From: Chlamydomonas sphaeroides
Taxonomy: Eukaryota; Chlorophyta; Chlorophyceae; Chlamydomonadales; Chlamydomonadaceae
Assembly: GCA_001662425.1 (NCBI GenBank)
Contig: BDDC01000149.1
Location: forward strand, 1 to 64,000
DNA: 64,000 nt
Reading direction: 5' to 3'
Below, in pieces: positions 34,701 through 45,400 of this stretch. The position numbers and the translations under genes are program-made. Below the pieces are notes generated by a model. That model ran no database searches. It was not told the DNA's origin and was given only the letters and a program-made list of their open reading frames with translations. The first letter of the stretch is position 1. Each line of letters begins with the position of its first letter.

Positions 34701-37700
34701 GGAGGGCGGCACCAGGCCGCCGTGGATGTGGGCAAAACCCTGGGGACCGGGGGAAGGGAGGGGTGACGAGCAAGGAACAGGAAGGGAAGAGGGTTGGATT
34801 CGTGTCATTGGAGGGCAGCACCAGGCCGCCGTCGATGTGGGCACATCCACATGGGTCGGGGAACCGGTGGGGAATGGAGGGTGCGTGAAAAAGGGAGGAG
34901 GGGAGGGAGGGCAAGGGTTTGTGCCGCTCGCACGGTGGCCAACGGGCTGGATGCAAGCAGCCATGGCCATGAAGACCACTCCAAGCGAACGAGAGCGAGC
35001 GAACTTGCCTGCGTGAAGGGTGGTTTGAGGTGGCGGTGCCACGAGCCGAGCCTGCGGGTCAGAAGGGACCGTCATCGCTCGCTTGCCGGAACTTGGCTTG
35101 CTGCTTTCAACGTCAACGGCCCCCTAGAGGTGCGTCATGCGTCGACACCAACATGCCGCCGAGCAATGTCGTACCTGCCGTACCACCACCAGGTGGTGTG
35201 CAGCCAGCTGCCGGTCAGGATGTTGGGATACGGCGCTGCGAGGGCGGCGGGTCACGTCATCGTCGCATGTGACACCATCTCCCTTACCGCACCCAACAGT
35301 AAGCCGCACGGCACGGCACGACACGGCACGAAAAGACGTTGGCCCCTTCCCCTGGGCGGCCAGCCGACCATCAACGCGACGGACAGGACCGGCCGCGCCC
35401 TAGTCAGCCGCAGCAATGATCTCTCACCCGTTGACATGAGGCCGAACAGCTCGGGCTTCACCGCCCTCGCCGCAGCCTCCTGCGACGGGTCCTCGGGGTC
35501 CGGCCACAGCGGCACGCCTGGGGCCGGCAGCAAGCAGGGCAGCGAGCTGGCGCGTATCCCCCGGGCCAGCCATCCAACTGCACCGCGGCGCGGGGCCTTC
35601 TGGCACGTGCCAGATCCGCACCCAGCCACCCCTACAGGGCACCGTTGAGCCTCGGTGTTGTGGCGCATGCCCTCACCCAGGTCCGTGAAGGCCTGGCGGT
35701 AGGCGGTCGTGTAGGGCCCGGGCGGGCCGAACAGGTAGCCGCCCAGCTCGCGAGGCCACTGGCCGCCTGCGCGCCGCCGCGGGGTTGGCGTGTGGGCAAG
35801 GGCGTCGGGTGTGGGCGGACGGGGCATGCACGCGTTGCAGGGTGTTGGCAGGCAGGCCTGCAGCGCCGGATGCATGCGGGCGGCGGGAGTCACCTGGCAG
35901 GATGCGCCCCTTTGCCGCACTGCGCACCACCCAACCAAACACCTCGGCACACCCGTGAGCATCCAGGTTGGGAACCACCACGCCTCACAGCCACAGCCCA
36001 CAGATGCCCCACGTACGCGCGGCACGATGCGCGGCGCCCCTACGCGCCACGCCGTTCCCAAGTTGGTAATGCACCCATCAACACACCCTACATTTTCGCT
36101 CCGCCGCAACTAGCAAGCAGCACACGCAACGAACACACACAGCCGCCGCAAGCCCTCGCTCGCTCGCTCACCTGCGTGCGGCATGCGGAGCACCGCCGTC
36201 TGCATGCTGAGGTTGACGGCCGGCTCGCGCAGCGCGTCCAGCGCCGGGTAGTGGTCGCCGCATATCTTTTTGGCGCCGGGGTCCTGCACCGTGACCGTCT
36301 GCGTAACAGGGCATGCAAGAAGCGCACGCGTATACATTCCTGGGGCCGGGGCCTTGCACCGTACGTGTCCGACTGTTCGTACGCAGCATGTATGCATGTG
36401 CGGCGAGGTGGGCAGCACGTACGGCGGGGCGAGCACACTGCAGGCGAACGAAGGATTGCGGCTCGTTGGGTTGCACAGCTACAGTGGCTGCGGCCGCGGC
36501 GGCCGGACTGCGGACGCTGCTGCGCTGCTGCCAGGTGGTGCGCACGGGCGCAGGCCGCGCCGAGGCAGCAGCAGTGCGTGCACGCACCCGGTGGCCGATC
36601 TTGTCAGCGAGGAGCTTGGCGGTGGCATCCTGGGAGTACTGTGGGCAGAGGTCGAAGGGGCGGTTGCGGCAGGAACATGCTTGGTCGCGCAGCCTGCGCC
36701 GCACAGCGCCACACCGGCCGTGCATGTATGCATGCCCAGCGCCATGGTGCGCGCTCGTGTCCTGCAGCCGGGGTGTCCCCCATGCGTGCTCCTCGCAACA
36801 TACGGTGACCATGATGGATGGCGGCGCGCCAGGGCCAGGGCGGCACGCACCCGGCAAACGCGTAGTGCGTCGCTGCTACGCAACCGCCATGCGCCCATTG
36901 CGACGCGCCGCAGCCTCATCTCGTACAACGTTGTATGCAAGTGATCACATACACGTTGTGTACGTTTTATTTACACGTATGAGGATATGGACACCCCTGC
37001 AGGTACGGCACGGCACGCACCGCCATGCCGCCCAGCTTCGCCCAGCCCTCGGCGTCGTTGCCCATGCCGCCCAGCGTGAAGCGGTACAGTGGCCGCCCCG
37101 CCGCACAGCTGGCCATGACGTCGCTCAGCAGCGACTGGTCTTCCTGCGAGGAGCCGCCGAGCCCCAGCGTGCATGTTGGGTGGTGCGATCAAGAAAACCA
37201 GCGACCGTGGGGACGGTTGTAGCGCCCTGTCAACGGGGGGCAGAGCGGTCCGCTGGACCCCTGATCCCACCATGCAGGGTTCGTGGCGCCCCCCCCCCAG
37301 GCACTAGGCGCGCAGCATGCTGGGCCATCCATGGCACCAGCACGCCAGAGCTATCGCGGCCGCCAGCCTCGCGTAGCCGGAGCAGGGGCAGTGCGCTACG
37401 GCCTCCGTTCGGGGAGGTACCGCAGCAGGCGAGCGCACCTGATAGAAGTACTTGTCCTCCTCGGCCTGGGGGATGGCCTTGGAGATGGCGCGAAGCGCGG
37501 TGCGGTTTTCCGACCAGCGCACTGCCGGGGGTAAAGGGGAGGCAGTCCGGCGGCATCGCGCAGGAAGCGGCGGGTGTGCGTTGGGATAAGGGCCAGGCAG
37601 AGGCTGCGACAAAGGGCCCGGGCCCGGGCCTGGGTCGGGCTCCCCCAGCGCGACTGCCGACGACAGCGCGTGGCCAGGCTGCGGACATGGGCTCTGCGCT

Positions 37701-40224
37701 GCGCTGTTCAACACTAGAGACAACATGAGGCGTTCTCTTGGTGAAGTCTTTCCTCTGCATATGCCGGCACACATTATATACAGACACTGTCACCAATACC
37801 CAGGGCGTGCTGCGCGGGGCGTGTTACTTCAACTTATGAATGAACACACAGACGCACCCGCGCGGTGGGTCATCTCAAACAGCGTGTAGGCGGCGGGGCC
37901 GTTGGGCGCTGCGTTCTGTGGGCGCAGGCGCGGCGCGGCACGGCACGGCGAGGGCACGACCATCCATGGGTGAGGAGGCAGGGGTGAGGAGGAGTGAAGG
38001 CGCCGCCGGGCCCCGCGCGAGCCCCGGCAGCACGCCGATGGGATCACGGTGGGACACGCCCAGCCGCCAACTCGCACGCACGCCTCGCTGCGCAGGCTAG
38101 GCTCCATGTCACGATTCCATCCATCCTTGTCTCAATAGCGTATTCGCTTTAGCCGCTGCCCAACCTGGACGTATGTGAAGCCGCCGTTGATGCACTCGTT
38201 GCACTCGGCCTGGTGGGGTTGGGGTTGGGGTTGGGGTTGGGGTTGGGGTTAGGGGTTGGGGGTTGGGGGTTGGGGGTTGGGGGTCGGCAACCGGCTGGGC
38301 AGTCCGGGGATCCATACCGGACTCGTAAAACGGATCCGTACTGTGCATCCGTACCTGGCTGAGCATGACGTACTCGCTGGCGGGCGGCGATTTGACCAGG
38401 CCGTACCAGTCGCCGACCGGGATGACGTCAGCGTCCACCTGTCGGCACCACAACCGGGACCCATGGCTTGTGTTGAAGCGACTGTGAACACCCACACCGC
38501 CGCACACATAGTACCGCATGATGCGGTTCGCGGCATGGTGAAGCATGGCACGATGGAGCATCCGGCGCAATCTGCCATGCTGCGATGGCAAACCGTACCA
38601 TCAGTACGTTGTAGCCCAGGACGACGGCCCTCGCTGCGGGGGGGGGGGGGCGCGGGCAACCCAGGCAGTGGGGCCAGGAGGGCGCTCAGCGCGCTGCCTC
38701 TGCCCTCGACGACATCCGTGCCAGTGCAGCGCACACGCCTCCGACTCCAGCGGCTACGGCAGTCAGCCCTGGGGGGTGCTCGCCGCGCTGCCTCTGCCCG
38801 CTGACTCCGCTGGACACACGTAGTCGCGCAACCCGCATGACAAAGCCACGGGCCGCCGGCGCCGAGGGACACTGGCAAGCCAATCAGGCTGTGGACACGC
38901 CTGCTTTGGTGGGAGCGTCTCGCATGCTGTGGCTCACCGGCGGTGAAGTACTTTCGCCACCACACGGCGAGGCCGTTGGGGTGCGCCAGGTACTGGAATC
39001 CCGACTCGTACATGTGGCCCCTGGCAGCGGGCCGGCGGGGGTGCCAGGGGTGGGGCCGGTGCCAGGGGTGGGGCCGGTGCCAGGGCAAGCGGGCGCAGCA
39101 CGCGGAAGGAGAGGGTCCGTGTGGTCGGGGGTGACCGGATGAGGTGGATGGGGAGCATGCGGGCTGCGCTCGTGGGAGCAAGCGACGCCACGCCGGGCCC
39201 AGGACGCCAGCCGAGACGCTGATGACGAGCGCGTGTCACGCCGCCGTGTAGTGGAGGAAAGTGGCGCCGCGCGCCGCAGGGTTCTGCTCGCGTGCTCGTG
39301 CGCGCCTCTGCGGAGCCGTGCTGGCGTGGCCCATGGCTGCTTGCTGGAGAAGCGGCCGCGCGTTGTTACGTGTGCGCGGCCTCACTCTGGACTGCTCCGC
39401 AGGCGGTACCAGCCACAGGAGATGACTGCGCCGGGGCAGCGTGGCGGGCCGGGGCGGGATGAGGTTGGTGGGAGCGCGCATGCACGGTTTGTGGCGTTTA
39501 CAACGCACGAGATGAGGAAAGTAAGGCGACGAGGACCTGAGTGCAGCGGCGACCGCTGGCCTACCGGTCTGGGCATTGTGAGGTCCCCGGAGGACGTAGG
39601 ATAGCTCCTGTGTGCGCGCAGAGCCAGGCGGACAGGGAAGGCGAAGGCAGGGGAAGAGCTCAAGGCGCCGGGGTGGACCTGTGGGCACGGTCTGTTAAGC
39701 AGCAGCACCTTCCCTGCCGCCAAACCCTGATAGCCCCTTGCAGAAGCGAGCACTGGGTACAGGCCCTACCCGGCAGTTCTCCGGGAGTTCGAGCACGGCC
39801 AACACATGGCCGTACCCCGCCCGATGAAGCCGATCGACTGTGTGTGCAGCAATTGTTACTCTATTCTCCGCGAAAACAATCCTGAGGTGAAAGTGCGAGG
39901 AGGTAGTCAGGATGGGTGGCAATTCTCCTGTGCGCCTCTTCAACGTGAACCAGACAGGTTGCATAGTCGCGTATGGCTTCCAAGCATGATATGAGCTGCT
40001 GGCACTGGTTTCACTCACAGCTCCTTCTTCCAATTAGTAGCTTCTAAACATTTTGCAAGCTCGCTCGCAGAGTCAAGCGGCCCCGTGTATCCGCCTATCC
40101 GGTTCATTGAGCAGTAGTCGGGGTGCCTCCCCGAGCAGTCAACGTGTGGGTCGCTATTAGCGTCCGCCCGACGCGCCAGTCCACACAACAGAGTCGCCAG
40201 CAATCCACACAGCAGGGGCAGCAT
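31706..40224 (-). CDS. Secretory-pathway nucleotide-diphospho-sugar transferase-like protein
   Basis: Twenty-six exons, all phases agreeing: 40224-40019, 39881-39770, 39607-39565, 39425-39386, 39020-38938, 38633-38599, 38438-38355, 38209-38165, 37915-37858, 37521-37439, 37143-37021, 36638-36588, 36298-36172, 35766-35677, 35517-35428, 35235-35175, 35051-35009, 34740-34597, 34444-34366, 34063-33963, 33517-33402, 32891-32798, 32623-32567, 32360-32247, 32064-32033 and 31766-31706. The product has 723 residues. A hydrophobic N-terminus (MLPLLCGLLATLLCGLA) is a signal peptide or type II anchor. The fold resembles PF03407-type transferases: KKELIVFAENRV, AVVLGYNVLMVDADVIPVGD with a DxD at 175-177, then CNECINGGFTYVQ and EDQSLLSDVMA. 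The DxD should bind a metal and nucleotide sugar in the Golgi; donor and acceptor are unknown. The last 350 residues (for example VTMHTGHFNYALNARIHGG) are conserved-looking but unassigned. Intron 17 has a GC donor, and intron 21 ends in a CAGCAG double acceptor. Confidence 0.83.
34693..34842. repeat. Tandem duplication of an exon start into the adjacent intron
   Basis: The first 42 bases of exon 18 (34693-34734) recur in the upstream intron at 34801-34842 with about five changes. The two copies are about 108 bp apart and their pyrimidine-rich flanks are also similar. Confidence 0.85.
35008..35010 (-). other. GC donor site of transferase-like intron 17
   Basis: On the minus strand the exon ends TTCACGCAG at 35009 and the intron begins GCAAGT. 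Only this splice keeps frame between KPPFTQ and GFAHIHGG. Confidence 0.75.
38214..38284. repeat. Intronic (TTGGGG)n telomere-like array
   Basis: Five TTGGGG units, one TTAGGGG and four TTGGGGG units occur in a row on the plus strand, within an intron of the transferase-like gene. The purine-rich strand could form G-quadruplexes; the transcript carries the C-rich complement. Confidence 0.93.
38599..38633 (-). other. 35-nt microexon of the transferase-like gene
   Basis: It encodes ARAVVLGYNVLM and is needed to join KYFTA to VDADVIP in phase. Its acceptor is preceded by an uninterrupted run of 13 C residues on the sense strand (G run 38638-38650 on plus). Confidence 0.85.
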
Positions 40225-42440
40225 TTGGCTATCATGTCAGAGAATGTACTATAATGGGGTAGCATGACAGCGTTGACTTCAACCAATGCAGGTGCCCGTA
40301 CGGGCAACGAGGTACCGTGAGGCAGACTCTCACTGTTTCGTAAGGCCCATACACGGACCGCGGAACGAGCTGTGGGGTGTGCATGCAGGATGCTGGCTTG
40401 TGGCAACTCCAGCAGCTGTGTTTACATCTGGCTGACACCGGTAGCAGGCAAGTGTTCGCACGCGTCACCTGCTCCGAAGCGAAACGATTCATTGCGGTAA
40501 CGGCCTCCATGTAACAGGGGCAGGTGCCCAGCACCTCTGCTTCAGTCATGCTGTTGAGCGCTGCCCTACCCAGCCGAGAGGTGGTCATACTGGCTGTCGC
40601 AACGGCGATCAAAGACCTTCACGGACGGTGACTCGCCCCTGCTTTTACTGTGGCCACCTTCTTCTTGCGGCGTCCTCGGGGAGGGTTCAACCCGTCACCG
40701 GTGTCCCGTCACGGCTGCTACGCCGCTGCGTCGCCCCAGCAAGCAAACCAAAGGATACGAAACGCGCTTTGCATTGCTTTGCATACCCCTCCAACGACCG
40801 GCCGCGCACAGCCGTTGCCAGCCTGTCACTCCTTCCACACACCCACCCAGGCAGCCAGCCGCCCTGGACGACTCCACACGTCGCGCCATCGCCGCGAGCC
40901 CTGTGGCCGCAGCCGCCCTCCTGCACCATTAGGCATCCGGCACACATGCACACCCCCGGCCCGGCCCGGCCACGTCGGCCCGGCCACATCGTGCCACACC
41001 GCGCGGCAGGACGCAGGCAAGCGCGCGTTCAGACGAGCTCGTCCGCGCCCGCTTGTAAACGGCCTCTCACACCTGGGCCGCCTGGTTCCCCTGCCTTTCG
41101 TGCCGCCAACTCCAGCCGTCATCAAAACCATTCCATCCATGCCAGCACCGCGCACCGCCAGGCCACAACGCAAAACCCATCCGCAGCTGTCATGGCAGCG
41201 CCGCCACACGACACACACACACACACGCTACTTCACCCACTCCCGCGTCGCAGACGCACAAGCGCAAAAGGTCATGGGAAGTGCCGTCAGCCGCCCGTCT
41301 CGTCGCCACGCGCGGCGATGCGCGGGCGCGGTGCCCTGCCGGCAGCCAACAATACTTATTCCACCGCGCCCTGGCTGCCAGGGCAACGCTTGTTTCTGCA
41401 GCAGCCGCAACACGCCTCACCGCACATCAGAGGCCGCAGCCCGGCCATCCGCCACCAGCAGCGCCCCAGCCCCGCTGCCTTGGCTCCAAGACCAATACAC
41501 AACCAATGCAGACACACACACATGGCCCTATTAAGGTGAACACATATGAGGCCAACGCCTGGCCGCCCCAAAATGATTGCCGTACCCGGCCAGAGCGGCA
41601 CACCCGCCGCCAACCGATCCTGCAAGCACACACGTTCAGCACCAGGCAACAGTAGGCTAAGGCTACGTACCGCATGGGGTGCTGTAGTCTGCCGTTGAAT
41701 CTCGTTGTGTAGGGCCATTTAGCCAACCACGTGGCGTGCAGCCACGTGCACGCCCCGACGCCATACGGACCCCAGCACGGCGTGCGCCGGCCCGTCATTT
41801 CCCCCACGCAGCCCACACCCTTCCCAGCTTCGTCCGTGTACCTGGCACTTGACACCCAGGACCTCGCAGCGGTCGTCCAAGCCGCCACGCCACAGCGCAC
41901 AGCCATGTACGGACAACCCTTCCTGCAAGGTCCAGACGCTGTTCAGCCGCCGAAAAGTCGTCGGCGCACGCCAGCCGTCAGCTCCGTTCCCGACAGCGCC
42001 CACGGGCGCGCTCTGCACCCCGCCAGCGAGCTGCCGCTGCCGAGCGCCAGCAGGCGCCGCGGCTTCGCTCAGCGGCTTCCAGGTGACAGCGGCCATCAGC
42101 GGCCATCGGCGGATCAGGCGGTGCAGTGCCAGCACACCCGGCTGCGGCTTCCTAGCGCCCAAACAAACAGTTCCCCGCCCTAAGCCATACCCCGGGGCCG
42201 GGCCCGGGCAGCCGCGCACATCCACAACCATGGCTACCCAACAAATAAAACATCTGTTGTGGGGCGCCGGAGCAACCGCGTGCCACAGAAGTCATGCCGG
42301 CAAAGACCAAAAGCGCGTTTCCCCTGCCCGGCTCGCCGCGCTGCAAGGCCTGCTCACGGAAGCGAGGGCTGCCCCGCGAGCAGCCCCGCCGCAGCGCGAG
42401 CGCGCGCGCAGGCGCGAGGGCTCAAAAGCAAGCCAGCGGG
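40225..42440. other. Long 3' flank of the receptor kinase gene and 5' flank of the transferase-like gene
   Basis: The minus strand is G/T-rich from 42440 to about 40650, consistent with a long kinase 3' UTR ending at a TGTAA at 40422-40426. Plus-strand frames of about 300 codons at 40628-41539 overlap in two frames and look like C-rich antisense artefacts. A minus-strand frame (from an ATG near 40585 down to 40232) with a good GTGACG donor after FASEQ is unassigned. Confidence 0.5.
40422..40426 (-). terminator. Possible TGTAA polyadenylation signal (receptor kinase gene)
   Basis: TGTAA on the minus strand lies about 2 kb past the kinase stop codon, at the end of the G/T-rich stretch. Confidence 0.25.
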
Positions 42441-45400
42441 TCACACTAGCCGCGGTGCCGCTGAGGCCTCGGCCACCGTAGCCCCGCCCGAGGGCGCCGG
42501 CGAGGACGCAGGAATGTTGGGCAGCGAGGAGACGAAGGGCATCGCGCGGCCGTTGGACGCGCCCAGCAGCGACCCGACGCCCGGGAACACGCCAAACGAT
42601 GAGCCGCTTGCACCGCCCACGGGATAGCCGGCGCTGCCGCCGAAGCCCTGAGCGCCCGGCATGGCGGTTCCAAAGCCGTGCGGCAGGCCGTGGCTTACGC
42701 CCATCGGCCACCCTCCGGGCGAGTTCGCGCCCGCACTCGCTGACTGGCCCGGCCCTGTGGGGCCGGACGCGGGGGCGCTCACGGGGTAGCCCAGCATCGA
42801 GGCATCCGGCGTAGCGCCAGCGCTGCCGCCGACCTGCCCCTGTGCGCCTGGGTACGGCATGCCGTGCATGGAGCCGTTGGGGCCGACCGCCGACCCCTGC
42901 AGCAGCCGGGGCCCGAAGGTGGGTGCGACCGGCATGAGCACGGGGCTGAAGGAGCCGGTGCCGCCAGGCGAGGGCGTGAAGGGCACCCCGTAGGCCTGTG
43001 GGCTGGCGCAGCTGTAGGCGGTGGGCGTTGCGGCGCCGCTGGCGGCCGCCAGCGCCGCGCCCACGCCGGCGACGAGGCCAGGCGTGCCGCCGGGCGGGTT
43101 GGCCGCGAGCCGCGAGAGGCGTTGGTGCAGGCTGATCGCCAGCTTGGTCTGCAGCGAGGTGAGGCGCTGCAGGACCTGCGGACGGTGGGGGAACACCGAG
43201 GAGGCACGCCACGGGGTGCGGGTCAACAAGTCAGGTTATGGATGGTGTCGTTCCAGCATGGCAGCTACGCTGCCTGCGGCTTGCGCTCTGCGGCGTAGCT
43301 AGAGAGCCGGCATCGAGACGCCGCGGGCCCTTGCTGTGCATCAGACGGCCCGTCAGCCGCTGCGAGCGCACGCTACCCCAGGTCGGGGCTCACCAGGTCA
43401 AACGTGGGCCGCGCCTCCGGGTCCGACTGCAGGCAGGCGTGCGTCATGTTGGCGAACGTGGGCGGCGCGTGCGGCGGCATGCGCGCGAAGCTGGGCTCGC
43501 GCACGAAGCCGGCCTCCGGGCTGTGCACGAAGGGCGGGCGGCCCGTGTAGACCTCCCAGCAAATAACGCCAAAGGCATACACGTCCGAGGCCTTGGTCAG
43601 CGTTCCTGCGGCGCAGTCGGGCAGCGTCCAGGGACACGTGAGCTTGTCGGAACGCTGGCTCTATCGCTCGTGGGGTTGCGCCCGAGCTGCAGTGGGCCCC
43701 AGCACGCTAGGCCATGCGATCCGAGGTTCATGAACCATGGGGCCTGGCCGCTCACCCGTCTCGACCGTCTCAGGCGCGGCGTAAAAGGGCGTGCCGCGGT
43801 GGGCGTTGGAGATGTGGCGCTTGCCCGGGGCCAGCATGCCGCACAGGCCAAAGTCGCCAATCTGCGCAAAGGGAGCATGAGCATGAGTGGGCACGTCGAC
43901 CCACGAGCACCCGGGGCTCGGCGCTCCGGCCTCGGCCGCAACACTACCGCCCAGCCTGCTACGAATGCCCCACCGCCAGCGCTCACCTTGGCCACCAGGC
44001 CCACGCCCAGCTCGCGCCTCAGGTTGTGCGGCCCAGCGCCCGACTGCGGCGTCGCGGTGCCGCTTCCGCCGCCCATGCTGCTGCCGTTGGCAGAGTTGGC
44101 GCCATGCGGCGCGCCCGACAGCACGCGGCTGTGGGTGCCGCCCGAGCCGCCCGTGAAGGTGCGCAACAGGATGTTGGTGGGGTTGAGGTCGCCGTGCACG
44201 ATGGAGCGAGAGTGGATGTGGGCCATGCCGCGAGCGATGTCGGCGAGCGTGCACAGCGTCAGCGCCTGAGCGGAGGGCGGAAGGTGGGCGGGAGGTCAGG
44301 TGCCGGGCCAGCCAGGAGCAGGCTGGTGCGTGAGGCAGCGGTGAGGGGTGCGAAGGGCAGGGGAGCGAGGAGGGATGCGGCGGGAGGGGCGTGCAGTGCG
44401 GGGGCGGGGGCCGTACCAGGTTGGGCATGCCGGCTGCGTCGTGGAAGGCTCTCCGGTCCAGCGCGTTGGCAAGCGACCCCGCATCGCAGAACTCCTGCAG
44501 AGGCAGAGCGTTGTCAGCAGTGGGGCTGCCAGCCCTACGCCCCGAGCCGCCCCCTGAACCCAGCACCCACTCAGCCAAGCCAGAGCGCTGCAAGCATCGC
44601 CCATCGTTCGAACACTTCGGCCTACAGAGGCTTCCGGCCCCACCTGCACCAGGTAGAGCTTCCAGTCGCTGATGGTGCCCGCGCCGCCGCTCCCCGGCCG
44701 GCCGGCGTGCGTGCTGCCGCGAGCCGTCGACACGTCATTAACCTGCGGTGCACGTGTCGGCAAGTGACGCAACCGCTCGCAACCCAGACACCGTGGGGGC
44801 GCCAGTAGCCACAGCCCCTAGGCCAGAGCGGCCGCTCTCCTTCCAACGCCGCCTCCGCTGCTCAGCCCCCGCCCCAGCCTGCGACTGCGGGCCCGTCGCC
44901 TCACCTGCAGGCCGCCGCTGCACATCACGCCGCTGGGCTTGACGGGCGTGATGTCGTAGTGGTAGGTCGCCACCACGTTGGGGTGTGCCACCGAGCAGCT
45001 CACCGCCGCCTCCAGCACTGCGCGCTGCTGCGAGGCCACCGCCAGCGGCACCGGCCCGGCCTGCGCCGCGCCCGTTGCGCTGGCGCCAGCGGTGCCGCCC
45101 GCGCCCGCCGCGTGCGGCGATGTGGGCGCGGCGCCGCCGGCCAGCGTAACAAAGGTCGCGCTGCCGGTGCCGGCGGTGTGGGTCGCGGTGCTGGGAGCGG
45201 CCCCGGCCGTGTGGCAGTTGGCGATGGCCAGGTGCGCGAGCGAGGGGTGCGTGGGCATGGCGTCGCTGCTGCAGCGGGAGGACACCGACAGGCGCGGATG
45301 GCCGCTGCTGCGCCAGTCGCTGGACGCCGCTCTGCGCTGCGGCGCGGCGCTGTGGTCCTGGCTGCAGAGGCTGGGCTGCGCCGGCTGGTGGCCGCTACCG

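Noticed and set aside
36550..36700. RNA or CRISPR-like array from short repeated GC words in introns
   Set aside because: No regular repeat-spacer structure occurs anywhere in the window, and the organism is eukaryotic.
38214..38284. Chromosome end or true telomere
   Set aside because: It is inside an intron flanked by exons of one gene, and the unit is not the algal TTTTAGGG.
40628..41539. About 300-codon plus-strand frame
   Set aside because: A second overlapping frame of similar length exists, neither resembles any protein, and the C-rich strand bias fits an antisense view of a leftward 3' UTR.
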